Source: Holothuria scabra
Taxonomy: Eukaryota > Echinodermata > Holothuroidea > Aspidochirotida > Holothuriidae
Direction: 5' to 3'
Assembly: GCA_037179385.1 (NCBI GenBank)
Contig: CM074185.1
Location: 13,834,866 to 13,898,865, forward strand
Length of the DNA stretch: 64,000 bases
In this document: positions 23,268-35,946 of the stretch, one piece after another
Layout of the letters: the number at the start of each line of letters is the position of its first letter
How positions within the stretch are numbered: the first letter of the stretch is position 1
Translations under genes and position numbers: made by a program
The notes under the pieces: model-generated
Told to the model about the DNA's origin: nothing
The model's database searches: none
The model's input: only the letters and a program-made list of their open reading frames with translations

Positions 23268-25664
23268 CAGGGGTGGCACCAGGGTTTGCTCGACAGGGGG
23301 CCAGAATTTCAATGCCCCGACAAAGGCGATGTTATGTCCCAGTTAAACGTGACTTTGCAGAATTTGCGGAATTTTGGGCTTTCTTTTTAACAAATACTTA
23401 AAAATCTGGAGTTTCATGAAGTAAAAATTAAAACTTATTGAAGGAATTTGGCTTTTATTGGTACTATAAAAATTTTTGGGTGTTTATGGAAGAATCTGTC
23501 CTTCATAAGGGAAAAAATCAAAAACGTTATATGGGCGACAGCTGAAATTCTTTGGGGGTTTTGCATTCAATCGTACAAGACCTACCTCAGTACTAACTGA
23601 CTAAGGCTTTAGGGCGAGACTAGAAGTTTGCCCGGAAATTTTTTCCCTTTTTTGAACGAATCTTTCAAAATAAAGCTTATTATGATGGAGAAATTTTGGA
23701 CTTTTATGAAAGAAAATTTGGTTTTTGGTAAGGTTAAAATGAAAAATTTGATTTCTTTTATTAAGTGATATGCCTTTAGGAGCAAAATTAGGTAGTATGC
23801 CGGGTGATTACAAGAGTTGGCTTTGGTTATTTATTGTACGGAGTATCCATCGAAATTGGAAAAGTTTGCTATTTTTAACAATCTTAAGCTACTGTTGGAG
23901 AAAAATTGTAATTTTATGACACTTTTGGAGTTTTATGGAGGAATCTGACGTTCTGATGAGGAAAATCAAGTAGGGGTGTTCTGTAGTTTTGTTTAGGTTT
24001 CTGAATATCCGCATGCAGATTTAGGCTCTCGAACCGTATTGGAGCATTCTCGTGAGGAAAAAATTTGGCTTCGCATATATTTCAAATTTGAAGTTTTATA
24101 TTTTATTTATTTTCATGGGCGTACAGGAGCGTGTCAGTTGAGTTTGGGAGGGACAGAATTGTTCTTTTGTCCGAAAAACGGAATCCTGCCCGAAAAATTA
24201 TCTAAGTTGAGCGCACAAAATTTTTTGAAAAATGGAGAACCCCCGGGGGGGCAGCAGGAAATTGCATTTCCTGGGCTCGTAACTAGAATTAAAGAAGTCC
24301 TTACTTTCAGATTTCTTTCGTAATAAAAATATTTCCACTTCATAATACTGCCCAAAACGAAGAATAATTTACAAACACGCATTGTTCCTTTCAGTTATCT
24401 GTTCGACTAAAACACTATCTATGCGGAGCCCCACCATCATTTAGCGCGGAGCGTACAGAAAACTGCTAAGAAATCTAACCCCTAAGATTGCCGGAATGGT
24501 ATTTCATAGACTTGTAACTAGAAATGAAGCAGTCGTTATTTTGAGCTTTCCTCTAAAATGGAAATTTCACTTCAATAGAGAAAAACCCACCTTGCTAATG
24601 ATCAGAAAAGTACCAGATAAAAGGTACTGCTACAATTAGATGTAATGGTCTTGTCTCTTCTCGGGAGGGGGGGGGGGGGCTATGCAACGGAACTGAAAAC
24701 ATACTTAAATGTTTTTGACTGTATTAAGAATCTTCGTTGAATTCAATTGCAAGGTCCACTAAATAGATGAAACTTTTAACGTGACTGCCCGAACTCAAGA
24801 ATATGTTTTTGCCCCCAACGTATTTGAAAATATGGCACGTTACCAGGTGCCTTCAAATAAATTTTCAGTCAGACTAATGGGGATATTTTCTCACACCACT
24901 GTTTATCATTATGTGTAGGTGAAAACGACATGGCCGACATTCATTACCTTGTGAGAATTCGGCTGTCCGGGCAGGCCAGATGGCAGACCATTGGGTACTG
25001 CACGCACATGAACAACCAACCCTAGTCTGTTTTTGTAAGGAGAATTCGGAATTGTGAGTTTCTTGAAGAACATGGTCTTCTAGTAAGCAAGATCAAGAAG
25101 GTCGACCGAGTGACTAAAGACCCACATCTTTTATCGTAGGTCTGTAGATGAAATCTCCCCGACGAAATTGGATTTTTTCAACAACAGGGGGTGGGTAGCC
25201 TGTCCCCGACGGAGACATGAACCTGCGCGCACGGATTGAAGATGGGATGAGGGATAAGAGAGCTAGTAAGAAGTGGTAAAAACCGATTCAGATATGCATT
25301 AAAAAAGCGTTACAAAAAATAACTTCGGTCCTTTGCGTTTTTCATGTTTAGACCGGCCCGAAAAATTGCCGTCCTTCCCCGACGGGGGAAGAGATAGGAC
25401 AAGGTACATAGAATGGGGTTTACAGAGTCAACAAGTGATTCTAAATCGATTCCGATAAGTATTAAAATAGCATTTCAAAACAAAAAATATGTTATAGATC
25501 ACCCATCCAGTAACTTCAGTCCTTGTGGGGGTTTTTATTATTTTTTTTTATTATTTTTTGGGGGCCTCCCCGACGAAACCGCCGACCTTGCCCGACGAAG
25601 GGGGGGGGGGGGGCAGTGTTTACCGACGGGGGGCATGCCACCCCCCCTGCTGTCGCAACCCCTG
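23268..25664. mobile_element. Non-autonomous hAT-like element, 2.4 kb, perfect 8-bp duplication
   Basis: The left end CAGGGGTGGCACCAGGG and, in complement, the right end CAGGGGTTGCGACAGCAGG form imperfect inverted ends. TTGCTGAA flanks both (23260-23267 and 25665-25672). The interior has many CCCCGACG words and a GCGGAGC-core segment at 24414-24540. No transposase frame survives; the 82-94-codon frames inside have no family resemblance. Confidence 0.8.
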
Positions 25665-25914
25665 TTGCTGAAGGTTGTAGTTGAGACTGGATGATTTAAT
25701 AAGGGACGGAGTTTTCAGATATGTTTCCTGCTGATGTAATAAGTGTTTCCTCATACACATAAAGTAGCATTCTTCTTCCTCAAGGATATGCTCATCTGGA
25801 CAGGTGAAACATTTGGGTTGGTTTAAAAGTTTATTACGTAGATGGGGAATACATTATCACACTTGTATATACTAACAATCCTCAAATAAATCGACACTGG
25901 AAAGAAGGATAGCA

Positions 25915-26045
25915 AAACTTGAATCGACTGGAGACTACAACACACATGGAGACTACAACACACATGGAAATAGATGGCGCTAGATTCTTTTAGAAGGACA
26001 ACTATGATAGATGGCGCTAGATCCTTTTGGGGGACAACTAATAAT
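25915..26045. repeat. Two short tandem duplications
   Basis: GGAGACTACAACACACAT occurs twice in a row, then ATAGATGGCGCTAGAT followed by CTTTT and GGACAACTA occurs twice. The following 26045-26720 shows no gene. Confidence 0.65.
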
Positions 26046-26724
26046 AATCAAAGTGAGCGGTATTAAATCAAAAATGAAAGCACGCCCCCAATGTGTTCAT
26101 TAATTGAAAAAATGTTGCCAAAAGATTAGAGTCACGCTTTCATAGACGCTGGTCATCGAGAATCGTACCCCACTGAGTCAAGTGTCTGAGTAGCCCAATG
26201 CGCGCAGGCTATTTAGTTCGCTTCTGCCCACATCTGAAAGGACGTCCCCTTTAAATAGATGAACGAACCTTGTCGTCATCGTGAACGACTCTGATCTTTA
26301 GCGAACCCACCTAGGGAGGGAGGAATGACACGGATCCTAAGCCATGAAGTGTCAAACCTATGCGCAGCGGTCTAGTGATGACGTACGCCCCTATAGGTCA
26401 CTGCAACCTTTTTGAAGTCGCATTGATTATATAGTAATACTACTGATGAGTAAGTCAGGTTACTGCTAAAATTATTAAGCGAGAATTTCTAGCAACGAGA
26501 AAGAGTTATACTCCTAAAAAAATCCTCCCCATTTGTGAATCATAATTTGTCACCTTTTTCTGCTATCATTTTTTCTTAAATGAGTAAACCATGTTGTTTT
26601 TATACAATTTCTTATATTTTCAGCAATTAATTTTGTTAACGAGAAGTGCAAATGAAAACGTCATGCCCTTGTTTGTCATGTCCCAGCCAATCAGCCTTGA
26701 TCTATTAGCTTGTTTGTTTAGTTG

Positions 26725-27155
26725 TTGGTTCACTATTGTTCATAAACGTCCATCGCTCATCAATGCGAGCAACCACTGGATAAGAAATCATTCAGTTGTG
26801 TCGAAGGGCGTAATAATCCCGTACGCCTTTTGTTATTTTTTTTAGAAAGGCAGCTTTTGGTATATATGCCAGGTAACCAAGCCAAACTTAAACTGAAGTG
26901 AGTAAACACTAACTAATCCTTTTGATTAAGGGATATTCTTTCTATTCATCTCCCTCCAGATGGCTCTTGCACTATTGTTCACTACTGGTCATAAATGTCC
27001 CTCCCTCTTTAGTAGTGCAAAGATGGGAGTGATAATCCCTTAGACCCTTTTGTTGTTCTTAAGGAGGCACCTTGTACTTCATGTAAGCCGACCCTAAAAT
27101 GAATTGAATGGACACCGACTAATCTTACACGCTAAGGACTATTCAGTCTATTTAT
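26725..27155. repeat. Degenerate two-copy tandem repeat, about 250 bp
   Basis: GTTCACTATTGTTCATAAACGTCC..GTAATAATCCCGTACGCCTTTTGTT in copy 1 corresponds to GTTCACTACTGGTCATAAATGTCC..GTGATAATCCCTTAGACCCTTTTGTT in copy 2, and ACACTAACTAATC to ACACCGACTAATC. Only the short shared parts are used as evidence. Confidence 0.55.
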
Positions 27156-27420
27156 CGCCCTTCAGTTGGTTGGCTTTTCATCTCCGTTCGAGGTAGCCTT
27201 ACATGAAATACCTCCCCAGCTTCTCCATGATAAAACCACCCAATATGCTGCTTAAGGGCTTGGGAGTGTCGAATACTGTTTTACACCATGCAAGTCCACA
27301 ATACCCGGGCCGTGTTAGAGCTTAAGTTACTTAAATTGGTAAAGATTTCAGGCCATTTTGAAATAAGAACTCGTGTATCAGTGCTTGCACACTTGATCAA
27401 CTAACTACACGTTGCGACTT

Positions 27421-27455
27421 TGTGTGTGTGCGCGCGCGCGCGCGTGTGTGTGTGT
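27421..27455. repeat. Alternating purine-pyrimidine tract (TG/CG)n
   Basis: 35 bases of uninterrupted TG and CG dinucleotides with seven consecutive CG steps in the centre, a classical Z-DNA-forming sequence. Confidence 0.9.
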
Positions 27456-27741
27456 AGGAGGGTCGTTATACTACACAGTTTCAGCCTATCGACTAAGCTC
27501 GGCAGTTCATAGACCTAACTCTGTTTGGTATCAAAATTCCCTGCCCTCCATAAAAACCGTAGTTGCGCGCCTTTTAGAGCTCACAGCCGGCTCCAACAAA
27601 TCTTTGCATTGCACTGCTATGTTACACTGTTGTTTCATCCATAATCAATCTAAAAAGCGTGACAAAGTTGATTTCGTATCAATACACTGCAAGTAGAGAG
27701 TTATCTTTTGTGTAAGTACAAAGCTTCTTTAGTTTCGGTTG

Positions 27742-28116
27742 CTAGGCAAACTTCTCTCTTTCATCAGTGGTTGAATGTCTAGGGGAAGACAAGAAGACAG
27801 AAACCTTTACAAAGTTGCCACGTAAAAAGAAACCCACGCTTGATTGCACGCGAGAGATAATCCCCATTGAAGCATTTAGAACGAACGAAAGGTGAACGTA
27901 GTTTGTTCTATTGCTGTGGCACGTTTCTTCATAGGGCCTGCATAAAGCGTTGCCCTCAGCTCTGTGTATTTTTGTGTACTCAAAAGGGTAAACCGAGGCA
28001 CCTTTGATTAAGTTTAGTGCTGTGTTTGTTGATAGAGTAGCTTCTTCAAGAAGCAAAACTCCCAAAAGCGCGCACTGAGTAATTCCTGTGTGGGATGGAG
28101 CTGCAGCCCCCGCCAT
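27742..28116 (-). other. Unassigned 124-codon open frame
   Basis: One of the longer frames outside repeats. It starts MAGAAAPSHTGITQC and has a short leucine-rich stretch (ALLGVLLL) near residues 16-23 that could be a weak hydrophobic segment. No family is recognised and there is no supporting splice or promoter evidence. It may be chance in a slightly GC-richer region. Confidence 0.15.
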
Positions 28117-28498
28117 TGGCCCAAACCTATCTGAATCGGACAGACTTCGGTGGCTCTGACAGACTGAGATTATGCCACGGTTGGGGACCTGGAGTCGGCC
28201 AACGAGAGAAAGTCCCTTACGGTCATGCGCGCAGCAGCGTAACTGGGGTGTCAGTGAGGGTACGAGGATAAAATAAGGTAAATGACTCTACATCATTCCG
28301 TCAATGTACTGACATTTGTTAACTTGAAAGGCCATGACCACACTCATCCATTCACCCCAAGGAGGGTATCGGCACTACACATGGACAAACGTAAAGTGTT
28401 ATTTTTTGTAAGTCTGTCAGTAGAGAAACTATATGCGATAACCGGTTGACGGGAACCGCATTCTCAAGCTTGTCCTAGATACACTAACCGGGGACGTT

Positions 28499-28839
28499 AC
28501 ACTCTAAAACGAAAGATTGAAGTTAGTCACTCTCGAATAGACTGAAACGTGGAAATTCACTGCATTAGATCGTTAATTCATTCCACAAAGAGTGAAATTT
28601 ACTCCAAGAAGAGCGAAATTTACTCCAAGAAGGGTGAAAAATCACTTTAGCTAGAGTCTCCAGGGATCACCCTTTTTAAAGAGTGGTCCCTGGAGGCTTT
28701 CCATTAAGAGTGAAACCTCGCTCTTTTGGAGTGAATCTCTCTCTTTCCTTGGATTAAATATTCACCCTTTTCTGAGTGAGTATTATAAATTTCACTCTTC
28801 TAACGAGTGAAAGTTCACCCTTTGTGTTTTTAGAGTGCA
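28499..28839. mobile_element. Inverted-repeat element with internal GTGAAATTTACTCC repeats
   Basis: The ends ACACTCTAAAA and, in complement, GCACTCTAAAA form a short inverted pair. The left half has three tandem copies of roughly GAGTGAAATTTACTCCAAGA; the right half has inverted relatives (CTCTTTTGGAGTGAA). The centre holds a hairpin (CTCCAGGGA..TCCCTGGAG). No gene. Confidence 0.55.
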
Positions 28840-30470
28840 CTAAAATGTCCCTTTTCTGTTGGGAATTTTCCCTTTTTCGCAATACAGTATAATGTGAAAA
28901 GTCTCCGAAAAAAAACCGAACAAGGCTGTAGACGAGTTCAATCAGCGTTAGTGTTTAGTGACCCTATGAAGCCACTAGTGGGGCCCATTAGCCTCAAATC
29001 GTCTTGATTTATTGTCTACGTGAATTTCAAACCCTCGTAATCAGTAAAATCGAAGGAATCAAGATACAATTCAGTGTGCATTTGTACATGATACAGGTAA
29101 GCAAGGGAATTGAAAGATTAAAAGGTGGTAGACCCCAGTCTTGACCAACTAAATTTAGACCATATCACTCATTGCTGTCCGAATTAGTCTATAACTGTGA
29201 TGCTGCTTATTTAGCTATGCAACCACTTGCAGATATTGGGTAAGTATTCCACGAACGGAGAGGGGAAAGGAACTGCCATCCATGGCGATACAAGGGGAAT
29301 TCGTTCAATCAGTCACAGCTTTGGCCCCCACATGCTACCCACACCCCATCATGAACAGACAATAACTTTCTTGAAAAATAAACTTTCACCTAGAGAAGTA
29401 CTGGACCCTCAGAGCTTTCTGGGGCTTGCCCCGGCAATTGGACCTCCACTATGACTTTTCCGCCATGTAATCAAACAGGAGTATCTAAGCAGATTTTTTA
29501 CTCCATCCGCTAAAACAAACTATACTTATAATAAGACTTGAGGCAATGTTAGCCCAGTTTCTAGGGCTTTGTCGCCTGCACCCCTCCCAGGGCCTTAAGG
29601 CGGGTCTCTGGATCGCACCAGCAATGGACGTTTACTGTAACTTCTACCTTTCCTTTTCCATTTCACATCACCCCTCTCCTTTTGAAAACCCCGTGCTGGC
29701 ACAGGTTCGTGGTGGCTCGTATGATTTCGATAACCTACAGAGAGAAATTCCGAGGAATAAGAGCACAAGCATCATGGAGATGATCGGAACTATGGATTAC
29801 AGCTAGATCAGAGCAATTTCTCAACAATCCATAATTCAGATGTTAATTATGCCATTTCCACTTTTGAAAGAAATATTCTGTGGAAAGAAAGCTTAAGTTT
29901 TATAATTAAATCGTGGTGCAAGTAAGGTAAATTGCATTCATATAGGTTTAAACACCATGTGAAGCATGCTCATCAAAGATTTGGACTTCAAGAAACTGAC
30001 CCTTTGAAATACACTGCAAATCACTTTCATCCTTCCCCTAGCTTTAGATATAATAGTTCGCTATAACTTTTCCTCGTCCCATCAAATTCAATTTTCCCCA
30101 CTAATAAGTTATTCCTAGCTCTCAAAATATCTTGAGTCCATCCTTGCGAAGACATCTCAAACGCTATATTACATTGTTCATATTTTGAGCTGCAGTGTTA
30201 CAAGATCATACATCTAATCTCTCTCTGACGCATGTTGTAAAGGGCCTAGTGTGTTGCGCTTTCCAGGTTTGCGTTTTGGTGTCAAAGTTTAAAAATGCAA
30301 AATAAGTCCCTTCCACCACCCCATGGACTCAGTATTGAGACATCGTTCCATGCGAAATATGATGTTGTTTCTGCTCAATGTGAATCTTCCACAAAGCAAG
30401 GTAAAGAAAACAGAATTTCTCATCGTTTTTATTTCGAGTTTCTTTAAAATCACGATATTCTTCCCAGGCA
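28840..30470. other. No gene recognised
   Basis: Short frames only. The roughly 75-bp segment at 29116-29190 resembles 32816-32895 (GATTAAAGGTG.TAGACC and GCTGTCCG), a small dispersed repeat. Confidence 0.35.
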
Positions 30471-30472
30471 AA

Positions 30473-31008
30473 ATGCACAGTTGGGCCCTGACTGGGTTCC
30501 AGCTGGGCTACTTGCTAGGCCCCAGCTGGGACCCATTCGTGTTTGTCAGGTGTTCCCACGTAGGGCCCAACTGGGCTAGTCTTTCCCGGCTGATGCCCAG
30601 CTGGAGCCGAGCTACAATCTTGGACAAAACTAGATGGAACAACCCCGCTCCCACGTGCAATGTTGGAGATAATGAGGCCAATTCGGAATGCACCATTTTC
30701 TTTGGGAAGCGACATTATACTGGGGGACGCTGGTTTCGTAACTCGCTATTTTTAAGGGGATAGAGGTCGTGCAAATAGCATTCGGCACCATAAACGACAT
30801 AAAGACGTGAGGTATTCCAACAGTTTTGTCCAAGATTGTAGGCTTCAGTTGTTGAAACTGGGCCCAGCTGGGCTTCAACAGGGCATCTGCTGGAAAAAGC
30901 GTGCCCAGGTGGGCCCTACGTGGGAACACCTGACAAACACGAATCGGTCCCAGCTGGGGCCTAGCAAGTAACCCAGCTGGAGCCCAGTTGGGGCCCATCT
31001 CGGCATGT
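30473..31008. mobile_element. Large foldback element built on CCCAGCTGGG
   Basis: The left arm 30473-30640 and right arm 30812-31008 are inverted copies, sharing CTTGCTAGGCCCCAGCTGGG, CGTGTTTGTCAGGTGTTCCC and ACAATCTTGGACAAAACT. The palindromic word CCAGCTGG recurs through both arms. The central 170 bp is not repeated. The frames found here on both strands are arm sequence, not genes. Confidence 0.85.
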
Positions 31009-33221
31009 TGGCTGGGCTATTGTTGAAACCTTTACCTTTAAACAACCAAAATATTTGAAAAGATTTTATACTCAACGCTAAAACTCATTTCTATCTACAC
31101 AACTTAAAGATGAGAAAGTGATCACTACATTTCAATGAAACTGGTTTAGGGATGGACGATCGTTTAACGCTGGTAAAACCGACCCACGTGTCCAAAGTAC
31201 GTACGGCACGTCCCTGGGTATCAACAACAACTAGTTTTTCTCGCTCGGCTTCATGCTATACGCGTGAATTTTTTGGTTGCACATCGACAATTTAATTTGC
31301 CCGAAATATCCCCATTCTTAGTGCCGTTACTTCGTGTCTGGCAATCAGAAGGCAAGCACTTAAACTGTAGGTCTGTGCAAAAGCTTTTTAACTTTTGTTG
31401 CTGTGCTTTCTGGAAGCGATTATTAACAGGGATGTAAATTAAATTCATTTCTCATATGTACTTTTCACATCAACAAGATTAAGTTCAACAAACTTTATAC
31501 ATATATATTTATGATGGACACTACCGTCCATCAAAGCTGGTCACAATAACACGATCGAAACAAAGACAAAAAAAACAGACAATCGGGGGGAAAGATTACT
31601 GTGATTTGTCTGAATAAAAGAAAACCACTCAGATGAATTAAACAGTTCTTGTAAAGCTTATAAATGATAATAGTTTAAGAGTAAGTGTTTCAAGTCCTTT
31701 GAAAAGATTGAAGAGAAGTAGTGAATCTTACTTCCAAGGAAATGTAATGCCATATGTTTTAACAAATAATTTCGTAAAAGTAATTTAGCGTGTACAGAAG
31801 AATTATGACGTGATTCGTGATGACGTGATTATGACGGGTATTCATCGTCATTTCAGTTGAATCTGGTGGTTTTATGACATTTCCTAATGCATTCAGTAAT
31901 AAATTATGACAGTTATACACAAGTACTCCCATGCAATTCATATGAATATCTTTGACTTGACGGGGATCTCGGCGCAAGCAGTGATGCTTCATTGGTACCC
32001 ACGCACTTATTTAGTGAACTCACAGGGCAAAACTGAACCGATATGATTGTATTTTCGTTTAGCATGGCAGGTGACATACTGACATATATTTACAATGGCG
32101 TGGCGTATAAGGGGGCGGGGGGAGTTGCCCCGGGCGCCACTTCTAGGAGCACCAAATTGAGATCACTTAATGCTATACCTACTATTTTCCAGGAGCCAAG
32201 GGTGGTGCCAGTGGGGCGTGGAATGTCCACCCCTCCCCCCCCCCCCATCGGGGGAAGGACACCCTCCGTCGGAGAGAAGATCCAATGTTGTCAGGGAGCC
32301 TTCATTAACACGAAAAATGAAGTATGCCCGATAAACTTCAGCCTACCCCTGACGATCGCGTTCATTTATATTCATGAAGAAAACTAAAAATTCTCAATTT
32401 TCGGTAAAACAATCCAAATAAATTTCAATAAGCTCCAGGTTTTCAATCATTCTGAGTAGAAAGTGAAACATTTTCAATTTCCAAACCTCAACCAACTTCA
32501 AATTTGATTTTGCCCATATGAACTTAGGAAGATTGGGTCTTTCTTTAATAAGGACTTCAAAATTTCGATTCTCCCCTACAAATACTTTACTGGATACATA
32601 GTACAATAAAGAAACAAGCCAACTTCAAACACCACGAATTCTACTTAAATTTGCTCTTGAAAGGCAGATAACTTCATAAAAACCGCAGACTTTTCAATTT
32701 CACATACATTCTTTTTCATTAAATTTCAAAATTTCTCTTAATTTTCAAAACTTTTGTCCCCAAAAGGTAAACAGTTTGAATGCAAAATTTCAGTTTCGTC
32801 TGAGAGCCTTAGAAAGATTAAAGGTGATAGACCCTATTTTTGGCCGACTTAAATCAGACCATCGCTTGCTGTCCGGATTCGAGTGAACTAGGAACATGTT
32901 TTGGTGGAAGAAAATTCGCCTCGTCCGTTAGTTTCTCAAATTTGTAGTCGATACTATTATTCACGCACAATATTCAGACAAATGCAGTTCAATCCTTAAC
33001 TTCGCTCTCCATATTTTGATCAATTCAAGCTTTACATTACCTTACACTTCTTTTAAGCTCGTGTTGTTGTTTGTCATCCGCCTTCCTTCACCTCTCATCA
33101 CCGAGAAAAGCTTTATCACTTTAAACACTAGCGCTCACTTCCGAAGGCACAAACCTCATCAAAAACTTCACCATTTGAACCTGTTCAACTCCACAATAAC
33201 ACCTATATGCACGATGAGGAA
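31009..33221. other. No gene recognised
   Basis: It includes a GC-rich repeat fragment with G- and C-runs at about 32100-32280 (GGGGGCGGGGGGAGTTGCCCC) and AT-rich sequence at 32390-32790. No supported frame. Confidence 0.35.
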
Positions 33222-33730
33222 TGAGTACACCAGTGAGACTGAGTACACTAATGTAACTGAGTAAGCCTACTTGTGAAAATGAGTACACCAGTGGGACTGA
33301 GTACTGCAGTGAGAATTAGTGCATCAGTGAGACTGCTTGAGTACACCAGTGAGAATGAGTACACCATTAAGTATACCAGGGAAATTGTGACTGGGTACAC
33401 CAGTGAAAATGAGTAAACAGAGAGATGAAGTACAGCAGTGAGACTAAGTACAGAAGTGAGACTGAGTACAGAAAAGTGGCTGGGTACTAGTGAGACTGAG
33501 TACAGCAGTGAGACTGAGCACGGCACTGTAACTGAGTACACTTGTGAAAATGAGTATACCTCGGCAATTATGTACAATAGTGAGACTGAGTACATCATTG
33601 AGACTGAGTACAGAAATGTGGCTGAGTACTAGTGAAACTGAGTACAGCAGTGAGACTGAGCACGGCACTGTTACTGAGTACACTTGTGAAAATGAGTAAA
33701 AAGGTGGGACTGAGTACCACAGTGAGGCTG
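33222..33730. repeat. Degenerate minisatellite of GTGAGACTGAGTACA units
   Basis: About 28 units of roughly 15-18 bp, with higher-order repetition (the stretch around 33470-33550 recurs at 33605-33690). Both strands stay open for about 80-115 codons only because the unit is near a multiple of three. Not a gene. Confidence 0.85.
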
Positions 33731-34122
33731 TAAGTGCTGAATGCGCCACAAAATTTGGAAAGAAGTGAAAGTTTTGATAGAAGTTGAAATTTTGTATCGC
33801 GAACCGCTATCACTTGAAAAACGCATTAGCACTGGTTAAATAAATCCTTTACTTAAAACACGATTACGTTAATGTTAAAAAAATTAAAAACATTTCACAT
33901 TTAACATTAACCATTTCCAAGAGGAGGGGCTCCCTCCACACGTTCCTATTCCGCAACAAGTGACACATCGGAGGGGTAGGGAGTACACTACCGTGAATTT
34001 TTGCATAAATAGTGCTACAAATTACTCCTAATGCAAGGGCAATCTTGATGAAAATATTATGATAGTACCACACCTTTCATAATAGCAAATTAAGCTTATC
34101 TTTGGTCACAGAGTCACCCGAT

Positions 34123-34262
34123 TCGTACACGCCAAACCTTCTCACACCATGCAGTTCTAATTCTCCTAACCTATACTTAAGTCCCTACCACAACTATCTA
34201 AAATTCATCCTCATCCAGATTTAGTCTCAATTTATTGCTTCAGGGTTAATAAACATAACTGG
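34123..34262 (-). repeat. Fragment of TTAAAGG-type MITE
   Basis: It retains CAGTTCTAATTCTCCTAACC, CACAACTATCTAAAATTCAT and TTATTGCTTCAGGGT. Ends are lost. Confidence 0.55.
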
Positions 34263-34473
34263 ACCTTCAAGTTTTCTGTCACCATCTTCGCGCCAACCAA
34301 TGGATTGGATCACTTTGATAGTGTCCAGCATAGGCCTATTTTTACAATAGAACGGTCGGTCACTCCCAAAAGACTCAGTTCTGGATTCACCCTTGGCTCT
34401 GTGTAAGCTAAGTGACTTACCTCGCATCCGGTCTGGGCAACAGCTGTGTTGTCGTCAGGGAATTGTTTCTCTA

Positions 34474-34704
34474 GGTGCGTTCGATTTAGCGGCCCGGGCC
34501 GGCTCTGCTGGCTCAACCAGTTTCTTGACTGATTGATATCTGACGTAAAATACGTCACACGGTTCAACTAGACCAACTCGGAGGGCTGGTCGTTTTGGCC
34601 GGCTCAAGTTGTGACGTTTTGATGACGTTTAGATCACTTTTCCGAAAGATCGATCGCTGGTTGAGCTGATTTGAGCTGGCTCGAGCCGCTAAATCGAACG
34701 CACC
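34474..34704. mobile_element. MITE with GGTGCGTTCGATTTAGCGGC ends
   Basis: A 231-bp element whose first 20 bases recur inverted at the right end (GCCGCTAAATCGAACGCACC). Flanks TTTCTCTA and TTCTTCTA are an imperfect 8-bp duplication. GC-rich interior, no gene. Confidence 0.75.
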
Positions 34705-35672
34705 TTCTTCTAATCCACTGGAGTTTTAAGCCACTTAAAATGTTTAACGTCACTTCAGGGCAATGATCTTAAAACAGTACAGTTTTCTTAATTATCCCAT
34801 CGCCATTGACTATACGTGTACACGAAGTTATGCAAAAGACAAGATGGTTCGTGTGAACGTCAATGGTATCAGCGCTAGCAAACATACTTCCCATGCATTG
34901 AAATGTTGGTTGGTTTAAAAAATAGGACAAAGGCATCAGCACAGTAAAGACACAAAACATTGTGTTTGCATTTTTTTCAATTGCTGAGGTATCTTCTCTA
35001 TGTTTCAAAAGGGGGCTCTTCTTTAATAATTTGCATAGCTCTTAAACCTTTCTATAACAGCTGGCTTGAAGCAAGATTGTTTGGTCGTTCGGATGTCTAA
35101 GCATACTTCACTATGAGAAAAATCGGGGAGGGGCCAAATGTGTAAAATATAGGCTAGGGAGGGGCCAAATATGTAAAATACTGTTAAATATTTAAGTCAA
35201 TGGAGGAGAACAAATTCAGAGATACACGCCTCCTCTGCCCCTCCTTCGCCTGTTTATTAATTTTGATCAGTTGAGTAATGAGAGTTAACGACACAACAAC
35301 ACAAATGTGCTATGTGGACTCAACTGTAGATAAAAATATAAAATTTGAAAACCGTTCAAACTCATGTTCAAGTCCAGTTCCCAAATAGTTCAAATACGGT
35401 GCAAGTATTTCCTTTTAAGGACGGACTGGAAATACAGGGGGCATGTTCTACAACCCCAGGCCAAAGAGGACTCGTATTATCCCCATTTTCCTTGATGTCC
35501 ATAGGTAGCTAGTACATTAGCTCAATTAATTGAAAAATGGGATGCACCCCTGGAGTTGAGGAAAGCACTGTTCCTCTGTCTCTTTTCTGTGGACAATTAT
35601 GAAGACATTATTTCCCACTTACCCATGGCCGTACGGAACGGAGAAGGGGATTGCAGCACCGCCAATGGACCC
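34705..35672. other. No gene recognised
   Basis: Short frames only. Confidence 0.3.
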
Positions 35673-35946
35673 CAGTCAGCAAAATCCGGCGGTCCGTCGG
35701 CGGCCATTGTCGGCTTTTGATAGGCCATGAATTGGCGTTTGGCCACTGAAGGACCGCCTGAGGGCCATTGGAGGTCCGATGGCTACATCCGGGTCGTTTA
35801 CAAAATTGTATGATGGGTAAAATTTTTCAGCCAATCAGCTTCTTTGCCTTCGGAGGTCCGCCGGCGAGCCACCGGACATTTCTCCGGCGGACTGCCGAAG
35901 TGGTCTACGGCGGTCCGTTGCCGAGCCGACCAAATTTTGCTGACAG
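35673..35946. mobile_element. GC-rich MITE with GTCAGCAAAAT ends
   Basis: The left end AGTCAGCAAAATCCGGCGG and, in complement, CTGTCAGCAAAATTTGGTCG are inverted ends. GGACC lies just outside both. The interior has several GGTCCG/CGGACC inverted words, giving overlapping chance frames. Confidence 0.6.

Noticed and set aside
30323..30998. Several 60-146-codon frames on both strands
   Set aside because: They derive from the inverted arms of the CAGCTG foldback; mirrored frames on both strands are expected there.
33248..33749. 116- and 101-codon minus-strand frames rich in Ser, Leu and Val
   Set aside because: They translate a minisatellite with a period near a multiple of three.
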